A stretch of 64,000 nt of DNA, taken from the NCBI RefSeq assembly GCF_001262715.1, contig NZ_CP012328.1:248001-312000 (forward strand). Direction: 5' to 3'. Shown here in pieces: positions 48,762 through 61,172 of this stretch. Within the stretch, counting starts at the first letter, position 1, and each line of letters begins with the position of its first letter. The notes beneath the pieces are model-generated. The model made no database searches, was not told where the DNA came from, and worked only from the letters and a program-made list of their open reading frames with translations. This DNA is from Spiroplasma turonicum. GTDB taxonomy: Bacteria; Bacillota_I; Bacilli_A; Mycoplasmatales; Mycoplasmataceae. The position numbers and the translations under genes are program-made.

Positions 48762-49475
48762 ATTACAAATATAAAACATATTGCTCTAATACTTGATGGA
48801 AATGGAAGATGAGCAAAAAAATTTCATAGACCTAGAACATACGGTCATAGAGTTGGTATGCAGAACATTTGACCAACACTTTTAGCAATAAAGAAGCAGA
48901 ACATTAAACATGCTTCTTTTTATTGTTTTTCTACAGAAAATTGAAATCGACCTAAAAGTGAAGTTGAGTTTTTAATTAAGTTTCCATTAAAATTATTTAA
49001 TAAAAATAAACAAAATGATTATATAAAAAATAATATCAAAGTTATATGGATGGGATTAAGAAATAGAGTTCCTAAAGAAACAAGAGATGCTATTGAAGAA
49101 ATTGAGTCAAAGACTAAAGATTGTAATGGTTTAATATTTAATATTTGTTTAGATTATGGCTCACATGAAGAAATAGAATCTTCGATTAGAAAAGTTTTTG
49201 ACTATTATATTAAAAATAATATTGATTTAAATAAATTTAAAATTGAAGATTTATTTAAAAATCTTTATTCAAAAGACTCTCCACCTATCGATTTATTAAT
49301 TAGAACAAGCGGAGAACAAAGATTAAGTAATTTCATGTTATTACAAGCTGCCTATGCAGAACTCTATTTTACTAAAAAACATTGACCAGAATTCAGGGAG
49401 AGCGATTTAAAGTCGGCAATAGAAGAATACAATAAAAGAGATAGAAGGTTTGGAGAAATTAAAAATGCAAAATAA
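48762..49475 (+). CDS. uppS: Undecaprenyl (isoprenyl) diphosphate synthase
   Basis: Condenses isopentenyl diphosphate units onto farnesyl diphosphate. The 237-residue protein has ILDGNGRWAKK (catalytic Asp), FSTENWNRP, and RTSGEQRLSNFMLLQAAYAELYF near the end. No ATG, GTG or TTG lies at the expected start. The family start MxNIKHIAIIMDGNGRW aligns with ATT at 48762, five bases after AAGGTGG, the same site and spacing as pheS. I infer an AUU start. A GTG at 48753 is inside the ribosome site and less likely. Ends inside the cdsA start. Confidence 0.88.
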
Positions 49476-50526
49476 TGATACTAATACAACTGAAACAATC
49501 GATGAGGTTGGCTCAAATAGATTTAAGTCAAAAAGTGCAATTTCCAATTTTAAAAAAAGAATTATAACGTCGGTTATTTTGTTAGTTTTTTTAGTTTTAT
49601 ACATTTCTTTGGGTGTTATTTACACATTATTGCATAATTTAAATTATATTGAAGTAAGTGCTTATATATGTATTGCAATTACAATAATAATTTTAATTAT
49701 TTCACAATATGAAATTAATAATGCAACAAAATTTAATAAGTGATATTTGCAAATTATAATTATAATTTTTTCAATATTAATATTTTTATACCCAGTAAAT
49801 TTTAACCTATATAAGAATTTTTCATTTTACTCTTTTTTAAATCTTGGTAGTTGGTTAAGTTCCTGGCAACTTCCAGTTATAATTATTTTTTTCTTTTTAT
49901 TTGTTATTATTTACACATTTTTTTATGATAGAAGTAATTTAAAAGGAGCTTTAATAAATCTAACAACATCTTTAGTTATAACTTTTGGTTTAAAAGCATT
50001 TATACTAATATCATTATCAACTATAGAATTCAATGGTAAAGTAATCGGTAGATATTCATTTAACACAATTGTATGAATTTGATTAATGATTATATTAAGC
50101 GACTCGTTTGCATATCTTGGTGGTATGAGATGAGGTAAAACAAAGTTAGCACCAAAAATAAGTCCAAAAAAAACTTGAGAAGGTGCTGTTATTGGATTCT
50201 CAGTTTCATTTGCATTTGGACTAATATACTCTTTATTATTTTATTTTTGTAATACTGATAATAAACCTTTATTTGAGTTAATGACATTTGTAGGTAATAA
50301 ATCAAAAGCTTTAGAAATTACATTATATTGTTTATTTTCAATGGCATTTCCTATAATTGGTCTTTATGGTGATTTATTATTCTCTTGAATAAAAAGAACT
50401 TTTAACATAAAAGATTTTTCAAATTTATTACCAGGTCATGGTGGTTTACTTGATAGATTGGATTCAATACTATTTTCATTATTTGTGATGTTTATATTAA
50501 TACTTGTAGGAAGTAATGCTAACTAA
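49465..50526 (+). CDS. cdsA: Phosphatidate cytidylyltransferase
   Basis: Makes CDP-diacylglycerol from phosphatidic acid and CTP in the membrane. The 353-residue protein has about eight hydrophobic segments and the family signature SPKKTWEGAVIGF, DSFAYLGGMRWGKTKLAP and GHGGLLDRLDS. A charged N-terminal stretch of about 30 residues precedes the first helix. The ATG at 49465 is chosen, with GGAG nine bases upstream. It overlaps uppS by 11 bases and dxr by one (TAATG). Confidence 0.93.
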
Positions 50527-51653
50527 TGAAAAAGATTGTTTTATTTGGAGCAAGTGGAAGTATTGGAACACAATCTTTAGAAATTTTAAAAGATTTAAAA
50601 GATAAATACGAGTTAGTAGGTATAGCAGTTGGAGAAAGAGTTGACCTTGTAAAATCTATAATTGAATCTTTTCCAACTATTAAAATAGTTTATTCAAAAA
50701 TAAAAATTAATGATTTACAATCTATATATAAAGATGTAATTTTTACAAGTGAAGATATATTAGATGTTTTAAATATCACAAAAGCAAATATTGTTATTAA
50801 TGCTTTAAGTGGCATTTTTGGTTTAAATATAACAATTGAATCTATTAAAAAAAATTTAATTATATTAAATGCTAATAAAGAATCAATTGTTGTAGCAGGT
50901 AACCTTATAAATAAATTATTATTAAAATATCCAAATGCAAAGTTGTACCCAATTGATTCAGAACATTGTGCGATATTTCAATGTTTGGAAAGCATAAATC
51001 CTAGTAAAATAATATTGACTGCATCTGGTGGTCCATTTAGAGATTATACGCTTGAAGAAACTAAAAAAGTAACTATTAAAGATGCTCTAAATCACCCAAA
51101 TTGATCAATGGGTAACAAAATATCAATTGACAGTGCAACTATGTTTAATAAAGCATTAGAAATTATTGAAGCTTATCATTTATTTAAAACTGATAACATT
51201 GATGTTGTTATTCACAAAGAATCTTATGTTCATTCTATGGTTATGTTTGAAGATAATAGCATAAAAGCACAACTATCTATACCAGATATGAAGCAAGTAA
51301 TTAATTATTTTCTTAATTATCCAAAAAGAGTTTCATATAAAAATAAAAAAGATTTTGATTGAATTAATGGTTTTGGTATGAGTTTTAAATTAATTGACAC
51401 AAATAGGTTTTTACCAATAAAAATGGCATATGAATGTTTAAATAAGGGAAATTCCAAATCTATTTCGCTAAATGCTGCAAATGAAATATGTGTAGATCTT
51501 TTTCTTCAAGAAAAAATAAGGTTTAATGAAATAACAACTTTTGTCAAAAAAATTTTCGATAATACTATTGATGTTGAATTTGATACAATTGATGATATAT
51601 ATAATTTTGATAATGATATAAGAATAAAAACATTAAAATTAATAGGGGTTTAG
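50526..51653 (+). CDS. dxr: 1-deoxy-D-xylulose-5-phosphate reductoisomerase
   Basis: Second step of the MEP isoprenoid pathway, converting DXP to MEP with NADPH. The 375-residue protein has the nucleotide motif [13 protein letters not shown] (residues 7-19), [19 protein letters not shown] (metal site), [11 protein letters not shown] and [20 protein letters not shown]. All active-site segments are intact. Its presence beside uppS means this organism makes its own isoprenoids; other pathway genes are not in the window. Confidence 0.95.
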
Positions 51654-51654
51654 T

Positions 51655-52869
51655 ATGAGTGCAGGAATGATTGTATTAGGAGTTATAGTAGGTATATTTA
51701 CATTATTAATTATTATAACAATTCATGAATTAGGACATTTTATTGTAGCAAAAATTTCAAAAGCTTATGTTTATGAGTTTTCAATTGGTTTTGGACCTAA
51801 ACTTTTTTCTATTAAAACGAAAGAAACATGAGTAACTTTTAGAGCTATACCTTTAGGTGGATACTGTTCAATTGCATCAGACAAAGTTGATCCCCCAAAA
51901 GGTCGAGAGAAAGAAGTTATTCCAGATGAAAGAAAACTAGATTATATTGCAAGATGGAAAAAAATGTTCTTTATACTTGCAGGACCTTTTATAAATCTTA
52001 TTTTTGCTTTACTTTTATTTACATTAATATTTGCAATTGTTCAACATAAAAAAAATGATATGACATATTTTGGTGCTACTTATGATCAAGATAAATATGC
52101 AGCAAAAGCAATATATGATAATGAAACAAATATAAATTATGTTGGACAAGAATTTGTATTATGGGGATTTAGATTAACTTCTAATGAAAGAAATGGTGAT
52201 AATCCAATTTTTGATAATATTTGTGAAAATATAAACAATGATAGCTGTAGTGATGCTATTAATTATAAAGATAACGACAAAGCAACTTCATATTCTAAAA
52301 CAGTCTATAATTTTATTGACAATTTAAAAAAAGTAGAAGATTCAGACACAAACGTAGAAATTTCATTTTCTTATAAAATTGTTGATAAATATACAGGAGT
52401 TGCTTTGCATTCTGATTTAAAAATAACTAAAAAAACCCATTACAAAAAAGGTGATACTGTAGGTATATCTCCACCAACTAGATTGTATAAAACTTCTTCT
52501 GAAGCATATGGAGCTGGTTGAGTAGAAACTTTTAACTCATCTGTTATGTTCTTAAAAGCAATTGGAAATATCTTTGTCGGTAATTTCAGTGGTTTAGCAG
52601 GACCGGTTGGAGTAGCCAAACAATCTGCACAAGTATTAAACTCTGCAGAGGATTATTTTTTATTTGCAGCATCAATTTCTGCAAACTTATTTATATTTAA
52701 TTTATTATTCTTCCCACCATTAGATGGATATAGATTAATTGAAAATTTCTTTGAAATGATAACAAAAAAAGAATTATCATTAAAATATAAAATAATTGTA
52801 AATACAATTGGTTTTGTAGTATTTTTATTATTGATTATCGCTGTAACAATAAAAGATTTTATTGGATAG
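51655..52869 (+). CDS. rseP: Site-2 intramembrane zinc metalloprotease (RseP family)
   Basis: Cuts membrane proteins inside the bilayer. The 404-residue protein has the zinc motif HELGH (His24, Glu25, His28) in its first helix, the IPLGGY segment, and the third ligand in PPLDGYRLIENF. A long loop of about 150 residues lies between helices, where the family has a PDZ domain; here its sequence is only weakly PDZ-like. Gene order uppS-cdsA-dxr-rseP is that of many Firmicutes. Start at ATG 51655, one base after the dxr stop. Confidence 0.92.
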
Positions 52870-52882
52870 CTAGGGAGTGTGC

Positions 52883-55800
52883 ATGACAAAAGAGATTTTT
52901 TTTAAAAAAATAAATGTTAATTTTACTGATGATGAACTAAAACATTTAAAAAGTTGTTCAATAGATAAAAAAATTAGCGTTAATACAACTGATAAAACTT
53001 TAAAAGTAACTTTTTGTATTGATGATTTTTTAGATGTTAAGTTCTTAAAAACTTTTGAAGATAAAATTGATTCATGCAAAAATTATAATATTAAGTTTTC
53101 ATTTATAGTAAATAATAAAAAATATAATAAAGAAACTATTTGAAGTTACATATCTTATATTAAAGAAAATAAAGCCGAATATAAGAACGGTGCAATTAAT
53201 TCTTTAGATTTTAAGTCTATTGAATTCATAGAAGAAGAATGTAAAGTTATTTTTATAGTTTCATGTTCTGTTGAAAAAGAATTAATATTAGAACATATTG
53301 ATTATTATAAGAATAAACTTATAAAATATGGATTCAGCTCTCTTAATTTAGAAATTAAAGTTCTTGAAAATCATGTTGAAATTCTTGAAGAAATTAATAA
53401 TGAATATGAAAGTATAGTTGTTAACAATGAAAATAAAAAAACTAATACAAATATAAAACCACAAGTTAAAACAAAATTTAAATCTAACAATTTAGTTTTA
53501 GATAAACCTGATTACAAAACTTTATTAGATTTAGAAGAGAACTCACAAAATATTACAATTCATGGACAAGTTATTTCAAAAGATGTTAGAAAAAGTAAGG
53601 CAAATAGAAACATATATAATATATCAATAACTGATAAGACATCTTCTATTAATTGTATATTTTTCCAAAAAAACGATGAGCCAACTTATTTTGATAATTT
53701 AAATGAATCAAATCAAAAGTATTTGGAAGACTATAAAGAAGAATTAATTAATGTTAATGACTGAGTATCATTTAATGGTAATTATAGTTACTCTCCATAT
53801 GACAAATCTTATATTTTTTATATTAATAAATATAAAAAGATACCATCAAAGGAAATGATGAGGAAAGATGATGCTGATAAAAAAAGAGTTGAATTACATG
53901 TTCACACAAAAATGTCAGTTATGGATGGTGTTAGTAGCATTAAAGATTATTTAAGCGCTGCTAATAGTTTCGGTTGAAATGCGATTGCTGTTACCGACCA
54001 CTTAAACGTTCAATCTTTTCCAGAGGCTTACAATGCTTTAAAGAGTATAAATAAAGGTAAAAATAATTCTTTGAAATTGATTTACGGAAGTGAGTTAAAC
54101 TTATTAAATGAAGACTTTTGAATAGTTAAACATCCTAAAAATCAGGATCTTAGAAAAGCAAAGTTTGTTGTATTTGACTTGGAAACCACTGGATTATCTC
54201 CAGAGTATGATGAAATAATTGAGTTTGGAGCTAATGTTTATGATTATGATGATGGAACTTCAAAAAGACATGATATATTAATTAAACCAAGCAAACCAAT
54301 AAGTAAATTTACAACTGAATTAACAAATATAACAAATGAAATGCTAAGTGACAAAAATAATATTGAAGTTGAATTTAAAAATATTTTAAACATTATAGAA
54401 GATGGAATTTTAATTGCTCACAATGCAAATTTTGATTTCAACTTTTTACAATCTTGAGCTAAAAAATTAGGTTATGATTCATTATCTAATACAGTGATTG
54501 ATACATTAACCTTATCAAGAGTATTAAAACCTGAATTAAAAAACCATAGATTAGGTTCTGTAGCAAAGGCTTTTGGAATTATTTATGATGAAAAAAATGC
54601 TCATAGAGCTGACTATGATGCAGAAGTACTAACCAATGTATATGAACATATGTGAACTGTTGCTAAAAAAAATCAAAGTATTGATTTCGATATTGATTGA
54701 AATAAATTTATTCCTTTAGACAATTATAAAAATGAACACTATAAAAGAATTAAAGGTTATCACGTAAATGTTCTTGCAAAGAATCAAGAGGGTTTAAAAG
54801 ACTTATATAAATTAATATCTTACTCACATGTTAAGAATTTTTTAAATAGTCCAAAAATTTTTAAATCAGTTTTATTAGAATACAAAAATAAAAATAATAT
54901 TTTAGTTGGGTCTAGTTGCCAAAACAGTGAAGTTTTTGACTTAGCAAGAACTGGCACTGATGAAATGTTAGAAGAGTCAATAAAATTTTATGATTACATT
55001 GAAGTTCAACCAATTAATGTTTATAAAAAATTTTTATTAACAAATGATCTTGATATTGAAACTTTAAAAAAAATAATTATGAAAATAATAAATATTTCTA
55101 GAAAGAATAATATTAAAGTTATCGCATCCAGTGATGCTCATTATGTAAACCCAGAAGACAAAATTATAAGAGACATTTATATTAATACAAAAGGTTTAGG
55201 GGGTGTTTATCATCCATTATATGATTTCAAACAAAGAGTTACAAGTAACCCTGACCAACATTTGCGAACAACTGATGAAATGTTAAATGAATTTAATTGA
55301 TTAGATAAAGATTTAGCTTATGAAATAGTTGTTACAAATTCTAATTTTATTGCTGACTTAGTTGAACCTGATATAAAACCACTAAAAGAAGGTCTGTATA
55401 CTCCAAAAATTGATAATGCAGAAAAATTGCTAAAAGACGAATGCTTTAAAAATGCAAAGAAAATTTATGGAGAAAATTTGCCAAGTATTGTATTGAATAG
55501 ATTAAATAAAGAATTAGATTCTATAACTAAACATGGATTTTCAGTTATATATTGAATAAGTCATTTATTAGTAAAAAAATCTAACGATGATGGATATTTA
55601 GTTGGTAGTAGAGGTTCCGTAGGAAGTTCATTGGTAGCAACTTTATCTAATATAACTGAAGTTAACCCATTAAGAGCTCATTATATATGTAAAAAATGTA
55701 AGTATTCTAACTTTGAAGTGGATCAAAAATATAAATGTGGATTTGATTTACCAAAAGAAGCTTGCCCAAATTGTGGTGAGTATTTAATTGGTGATGGTCA

Positions 55801-57304
55801 TGATATTCCTTTTGAAACGTTTTTAGGTTTTGATGGTGATAAAATTCCTGATATTGATCTAAATTTTTCTGGAGAGTATCAAGGAACAGCTCATAATTTT
55901 ATTAAAGATTTATTTGGCAAAGAGAATGTATTCAGAGCTGGAACAATATCAACTGTCGCAGAAAAAACTGCTTATGGATATGTTTTAGGTCATTTTGAAA
56001 AAAGTAATATTCCAACAGATACGGTTAGAAAAGCTGAAGTTAATAGATTGGCCTCATTAGCTACAGGAGTAAAACGAACAACGGGCCAACACCCTGGAGG
56101 AATAATTATTTTACCAAAAGAATTCGAAATAGAAGATTTTACACCTGTTAACTTTCCAGCTGATGATTATACAAGTGATTGATTAACAACTCATTTTGAT
56201 TTTCATTCAATACATGATAATTTACTTAAAATGGATGTTTTAGGGCATGTTGATCCAACTGCATTAAGAATGTTAAAAGATTTAACTAATGTTGATCCAA
56301 TAAACATTCCAGTAAATGATGAAAAAGTTTACACTTTATTTTCAAATTTAAGTGCTTTAAATATTTCTTCTTCAGACATAAATGGTGAAACAACAGGTGC
56401 TTTGGGACTTCCTGAATTTGGTACCCAATTTGTTAGAGGAATGTTAAAAGAAACTCAACCTAAAACCTTTGCTGATTTAGTACAAATATCAGGGCTTAGT
56501 CATGGAACTGATGTTTATCTAGGAAATGCTCAAACATTAATTCAAAATAATATTGCAGATATTTCTTCAGTTATTGGTTGTAGAGATGAAATAATGGTTT
56601 ATTTAATGTCTATGGGTCTTGATGATTCCGTGTCTTTTAAAATAATGGAAGATGTAAGAAAAGGAAAAGGTTTAAATAAAGATTATATTGAAATTATGCG
56701 AAAGAACAATGTTCCAGAATGATATATTAATAGCTGTCAAAAAATAAAGTACATGTTCCCAAAAGCACATGCCACTGCTTATGTTTTAATGGCATATAGG
56801 GTTGCATATTATAAAATATATTTCCCAGAAGAATATTATGCAACTTGATTCTCAACAAGAGCTGATTTCTTTGACATTGAAACAGCACTCAGCGATAAAG
56901 AAACTGTATTAAGAAAAATAAATGAGATTAAAAGCAAACAAAATAATAAAGAACCCGTTAGTGCTAAAGAAGCAGGATTATTACCTGTATATGAAGTAAT
57001 TTTAGAAATGTTTGCAAGAAAAATTAGTTTCAAAAATATTGATTTTAATATATCAGAAGCCACAACCTTTAAAATTAAAAGTATTGATGGTGTAAAATAT
57101 ATTTATCCTTCTTTTAATGTAATTGATTCTTTAGGTGAAACTGTTGCAAAATCAATAGTTAATGCAAGGAATGAAAAACAAATTATAACAATTGATGATC
57201 TTAAGAAAAGAACACAAGTTACTCAAACACAAATAGAAATTTTTAAGAAGTTAGATATATTAAGTTCTCTAAAAGATGATAACCAAATATCATTTGACTT
57301 TTAA
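52883..57304 (+). CDS. polC: DNA polymerase III alpha subunit, PolC type
   Basis: The main replicative DNA polymerase of Gram-positive bacteria. The 1,473-residue protein has an N-terminal region (1 to ~200), an OB fold (about 215-330), a PHP domain ([24 protein letters not shown]), a built-in proofreading exonuclease ([24 protein letters not shown]), and the polymerase with [24 protein letters not shown] (catalytic Asps) and [13 protein letters not shown] zinc knuckle CKKCKY with CPNCGE precedes the palm. The ATG at 52883 follows TAGGGAG. Over ten TGA-Trp codons. Confidence 0.97.
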
Positions 57305-57322
57305 TAGAATAAGGAAATTAAA

Positions 57323-57808
57323 ATGAGTTTTAAAAATATAATTTTAAATAGTAAAGATAGTATTAATGATATTTTAAGCGAGCTTGATCTATGTTTGTAT
57401 GAAATAAATTTAACTAAGGAGTTTGACTCAGATGTTGTACAAATTTTAGTTATTAATAAAGACCCTAAAAATCGATTAATTGATTTTGATAATTTAGTTA
57501 AAGCTAATGAATTAATATCTGCATATTTTGATAAAGTAGATGACACTGATTTTAAATATTTATTAGAAGTATCAAGTGCTGGTGCTGAAAGACAAATAAA
57601 ATCAGAAGAATTATTATTTGAGTCTTTAAATCTATATATGTATGTCAAATTATTTACTTCTAAGGATGGCATAAAAGAATTTAATGGTATTTTAATTGAC
57701 AATAAAGATAAAATATATACATTTACCATTAATTTAAAAGGTAGAATAAAAAAAATAAAATTAAAATGAGATGAGATAGAATTTATTCGTTTTGCAATCA
57801 AATTTTAA
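57323..57808 (+). CDS. rimP: Ribosome maturation factor RimP
   Basis: Helps assemble the 30S subunit. The 161-residue protein has the family core segment LLEVSSAGAERQIKSEELL, matching the EVSSPGLDRPL-type motif, and a C-terminal KIKLKWDEIEFIRFAIKF region of the SH3-like domain. It follows polC as usual, but the gene behind it is not nusA. One TGA-Trp codon near the end. Confidence 0.82.
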
Positions 57809-57841
57809 TTTTTTTTGTCGATTATTATTAATGGGTGAATT

Positions 57842-59869
57842 ATGAATTTTATATTTCAAAAGCAAAATAATAATTATGATTGTGGAGTTGCAGTATCTTG
57901 TATGTTAATAAATTATTTTACAAATAATAATATCAGTTTAGAAGAACTTAAATTTAAAAATAATATCTCCAATGATATGCTAACTATTTATGAAATTGAA
58001 AATATTTTGTTAGAATATGGTATTGAATTTGTAACTTATAAATGTGATCCACAAGAGTTACTTAACATTAGTTACAACAAACCGCTCCTAATAAGTGTTT
58101 TAAATGAAAACAATCAAGAACATTTTATTTTATGTTTAAAAAAAGTAAAAAATAAATTCTTAATTGCTGACCCGGCAAAAAAAGATTTGGTTTGAATTAC
58201 TGAAACTGAACTCATAAAAATATTTAGAGGCTATATTGGTTTATCTAAAAAAGTAAAAAATATTGTTTTTAAGTCTAAAAGTTTATTTAATTGGTTTATA
58301 TATTTATCTAATGTAAAGTATTTAATAATTAACGTATTATTATTGTCAATTTTTCTAAACTTGTTGATATTACTGAACAGTAATTTTTTAAAAATATATA
58401 TAAACGAAATAAATATAAAGGATAGTAATTATAAAAATAAATTTTTCATGATATTTATATTCATTAGTATATTGGAAATAATTTTACTTTACTTTATTAA
58501 ATTTGTTACAAATAAGATAAAACTATTAGTTATAGAAAGTATTTTTAGAGATTATTTAATTAGATTTAAAACAATATCAATAGAAAATTTCAAATCTTTA
58601 AAAAGAGAAGAGTGATTAAAAAAATCTAGTTATATAAATGATATAGCAGACTTAATAGTATCACTCTCTATTTCCTTACCAATTGAGACACTATTATTTG
58701 TCTTGACATTAATTATATTGGTTCAAATTTCACCTGTTATTTTATTTATGATGATTTTAGAAAACTTTATAGTTATTTTAATTTCGTTTTTTTATAATGC
58801 TATTTTAAAAAGAAACTATATAAACTTAGAAGAAAAGTCATTAAAACTTTCAAAAAAAATGTTAGAGTTCTTTGAATCATATGAAGAAATAAAATATAAA
58901 AACTTAGAGTACAAATTTAACAGTGATATTATTATAGAATCAACTAACTTTTACAAAAGTACAAAAGTTGTATCAGATACTAAAACTAAAATTAATTTAT
59001 TAAATAATTTATTAAGTAATTTTTTTTACTTTGTTATTTTTTATACTAGCTTTACATTGATTGTTAATGGTAGTTTCACTGTACCAGAGCTTTTATTTTA
59101 TACCTCAATAAGTATTTATATAAATTCATTTTTTTCTACTATAACCTCTTTTATATCAAATATTCAATGTTATAAAATTGCAAATAACGGATTACTTTTT
59201 TTATTTGAAGAAAAACTACAAATTAAAGCTAATAACAAAGTTGACAAAATAGAATACATTGAAGTCAAAACAATTAACAAGTATATAAGTAATAAAAAAT
59301 GTATAACTAACTTTAACTATAAATTTACTGGTAACACATTGTTATATGGTAGAAGTGGAGTTGGAAAGACTAGTATTTTGAAACTTTTAACAGGACATTT
59401 AGAGAATTATGATGGAGATATTTTAATTAACCAAACTAACATAAAAGATTTAGATTTAAAAAATTATCAAAACAGAGTTATTTATTTAGGTCAGTATGAT
59501 TTTTTATTTAACGGTACTGTTTGAGCAAACATTCAACAATTTAAAAATAATATTGATATAAATGTTTTTAAAGCATTTAATTTTTATGAGATTTTAGAAA
59601 ATAATTCTATAGATGTTTCAAAAGAAATTTATGAAAATGGAACAAATTTAAGTAAAGGTCAAAGGCAAATAATTAATTTTATAAGTTTATTTTTCACTGA
59701 TAAAGAAATATATTTAATTGATGAACCTTTAAGTAATGTTGAAAAAGATACAGCATATTATTTATTTAAGTGTTTTTATGAATATAAATCCAACGCTTTA
59801 ATTATTATGTGTGATCATGACCCAATATATAAAAACTTTTTCCCCAATAGAGTAGAGGTTACAAATTAG
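57842..59869 (+). CDS. Peptidase-containing ABC exporter (bacteriocin/peptide type)
   Basis: Exporters of this type cut leader peptides after a double-glycine site and export the product. The 675-residue protein has an N-terminal C39 peptidase with Gln8, Cys14 (YDCGVAVSC), His94 (QEHFILC) and Asp110 (ADPAK), all catalytic positions present. About six membrane helices follow (about 155-440). The ATPase has Walker A GRSGVGKTS, signature LSKGQRQ, Walker B IYLIDEPLS and H-loop MCDHDP. It starts 33 bases after rimP and ends next to a small partner gene. No leader-peptide gene was found nearby. Confidence 0.9.
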
Positions 59870-60232
59870 ATGAATAAAATTATATTATTTTTTAACTTAT
59901 TATTATCATTATTATTTATTACATCTGTCTTCATCAAGATAGAAGTAATAAATGAAGCCGTAATTTATGTAGATAAGCATTTTGATAATCAAAGTGAAAT
60001 TATAGATGATTACTTTATTGTTGGAAAAAAATTCATTGATATTGCCACATTAACAAAAGTCAAAGTTTATAATGACAAATATGAAAAAGAGATAAATATA
60101 AAAGGTTTAACTTATTTTGAAAAACTTATAAAAATAAATGATAAGGATGCTTTAAAAAACATAACCGATGGAGATGCTGTATATCTTTATTCTAAAACAA
60201 AAACTTTATTAGCATATTTATTAAATAATTAA
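59870..60232 (+). CDS. Small membrane-anchored protein, partner of the peptide exporter
   Basis: A 120-residue protein whose ATG follows the exporter stop with no gap. It has one N-terminal membrane helix (about 4-25) and an extracytoplasmic domain of about 95 residues. Position and shape suggest an accessory protein of the exporter, but it is shorter than HlyD-type fusion proteins, and I recognise no family. It is not a likely cargo peptide: no double-glycine leader is seen. Confidence 0.7.
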   Translation: MNKIILFFNLLLSLLFITSVFIKIEVINEAVIYVDKHFDNQSEIIDDYFIVGKKFIDIATLTKVKVYNDKYEKEINIKGLTYFEKLIKINDKDALKNITDGDAVYLYSKTKTLLAYLLNN

Positions 60233-60258
60233 TTTGTTATAATCATTTTGGTGAAAAT

Positions 60259-60729
60259 ATGAAAGATAATATAGATTTTATATATGAGATAAAAATAAAT
60301 AATAATTTAAAAATTCAAAAGTATTTTTACAAAATATTAAAGTTAGTTAAAAGTAAATTATCTGTATCAAACAAGCTATCATTATCTGTAAACTTTATTT
60401 CAGATGATAAATCTATTTATTTAAATAAAACTTATAGAAATAAAGATTACATAGGAGATGTTCTTTCTTTTCCAATTGATGATGAATATAACATATATTC
60501 TCAATTGAAATTTAGAGAAATAGGTGATATTTTTATTGCACCTGATGAAGCTTATAGAAAAACTTTAAAAAATAAAAATGATGTTTTCACAGAATTTTGT
60601 TGATTATTTCTACATGGTTTACTACACATATTGGGTTTAGACCATGAGATAGATGAAGAAGCTAAAGAAATGTTTGAATTAACTGATAATATATTAAATA
60701 AAATTAATTTAAAATATAAATATATTTAA
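60259..60729 (+). CDS. ybeY: Endoribonuclease YbeY
   Basis: A metal-dependent RNase involved in rRNA maturation. The 156-residue protein has the zinc motif HGLLHILGLDH with His119, His123 and His129, and the family segment NKTYRNKDYIGDVLSFP. Length is normal. The ATG follows a GGTG site. Together with dgkA-like and cdd it keeps the ybeY-dgkA-cdd order of Firmicutes. Confidence 0.93.
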
Positions 60730-60758
60730 TTAATTATATAATAAGAAAAAGGAATATT

Positions 60759-61169
60759 ATGGCAAGAAAAAAGTTTTCAAAAAAAGCTAAGGTAAGTACA
60801 CGTCTTAAGAATAAATTTTCAAATGCAGCAAGAGGTGTTTATATTGCTTTCAAGGAAGAATCAACTCTTATAGTTTATTTAATAGCCATTGCAATTGCAA
60901 TTGGATTAGGTATATGGATAAAACTTGATTTTGTAAGTTGATCAATAATTATACTTACTATAGGTGTTTTACTTGGTTTTGAATTTTTGAACACATCTAT
61001 TGAAAACTTTGTCGATTTATTAAGTTTCGAATACAATATTAAAGCTAAAAAAATTAAGGACATATGTGCTGCTGCAAGTATTATTAATGCAATATTGTCC
61101 ATAATAATTGGTTTTTTAATATACTTGCCACCCTTAATAGAAAGAATCAGCGAAATGATAGGTGTTTAG
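60759..61169 (+). CDS. dgkA: Diacylglycerol/undecaprenol kinase-like protein
   Basis: A small membrane kinase of the DgkA family. The 136-residue protein has three membrane helices (about 37-53, 60-74, 104-124). Its conserved motif is FEFLNTSIENFVDLL (Glu75 and Glu82 as catalytic or metal residues) and IKAKKIKDICAAA. In Gram-positive bacteria such enzymes phosphorylate undecaprenol; with uppS in the same window that substrate is plausible. Diacylglycerol cannot be excluded. Confidence 0.85.
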
Positions 61170-61172
61170 TAA

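Noticed and set aside
57301-57801. 166-codon frame antisense to rimP
   Set aside because: It is a shadow of the rimP frame, rich in Ser and Leu as expected for the complement of AT-rich coding DNA.
59870-60232. Small gene after the peptide exporter as its cargo
   Set aside because: It has a membrane anchor and no double-glycine leader, so an accessory role is more likely.
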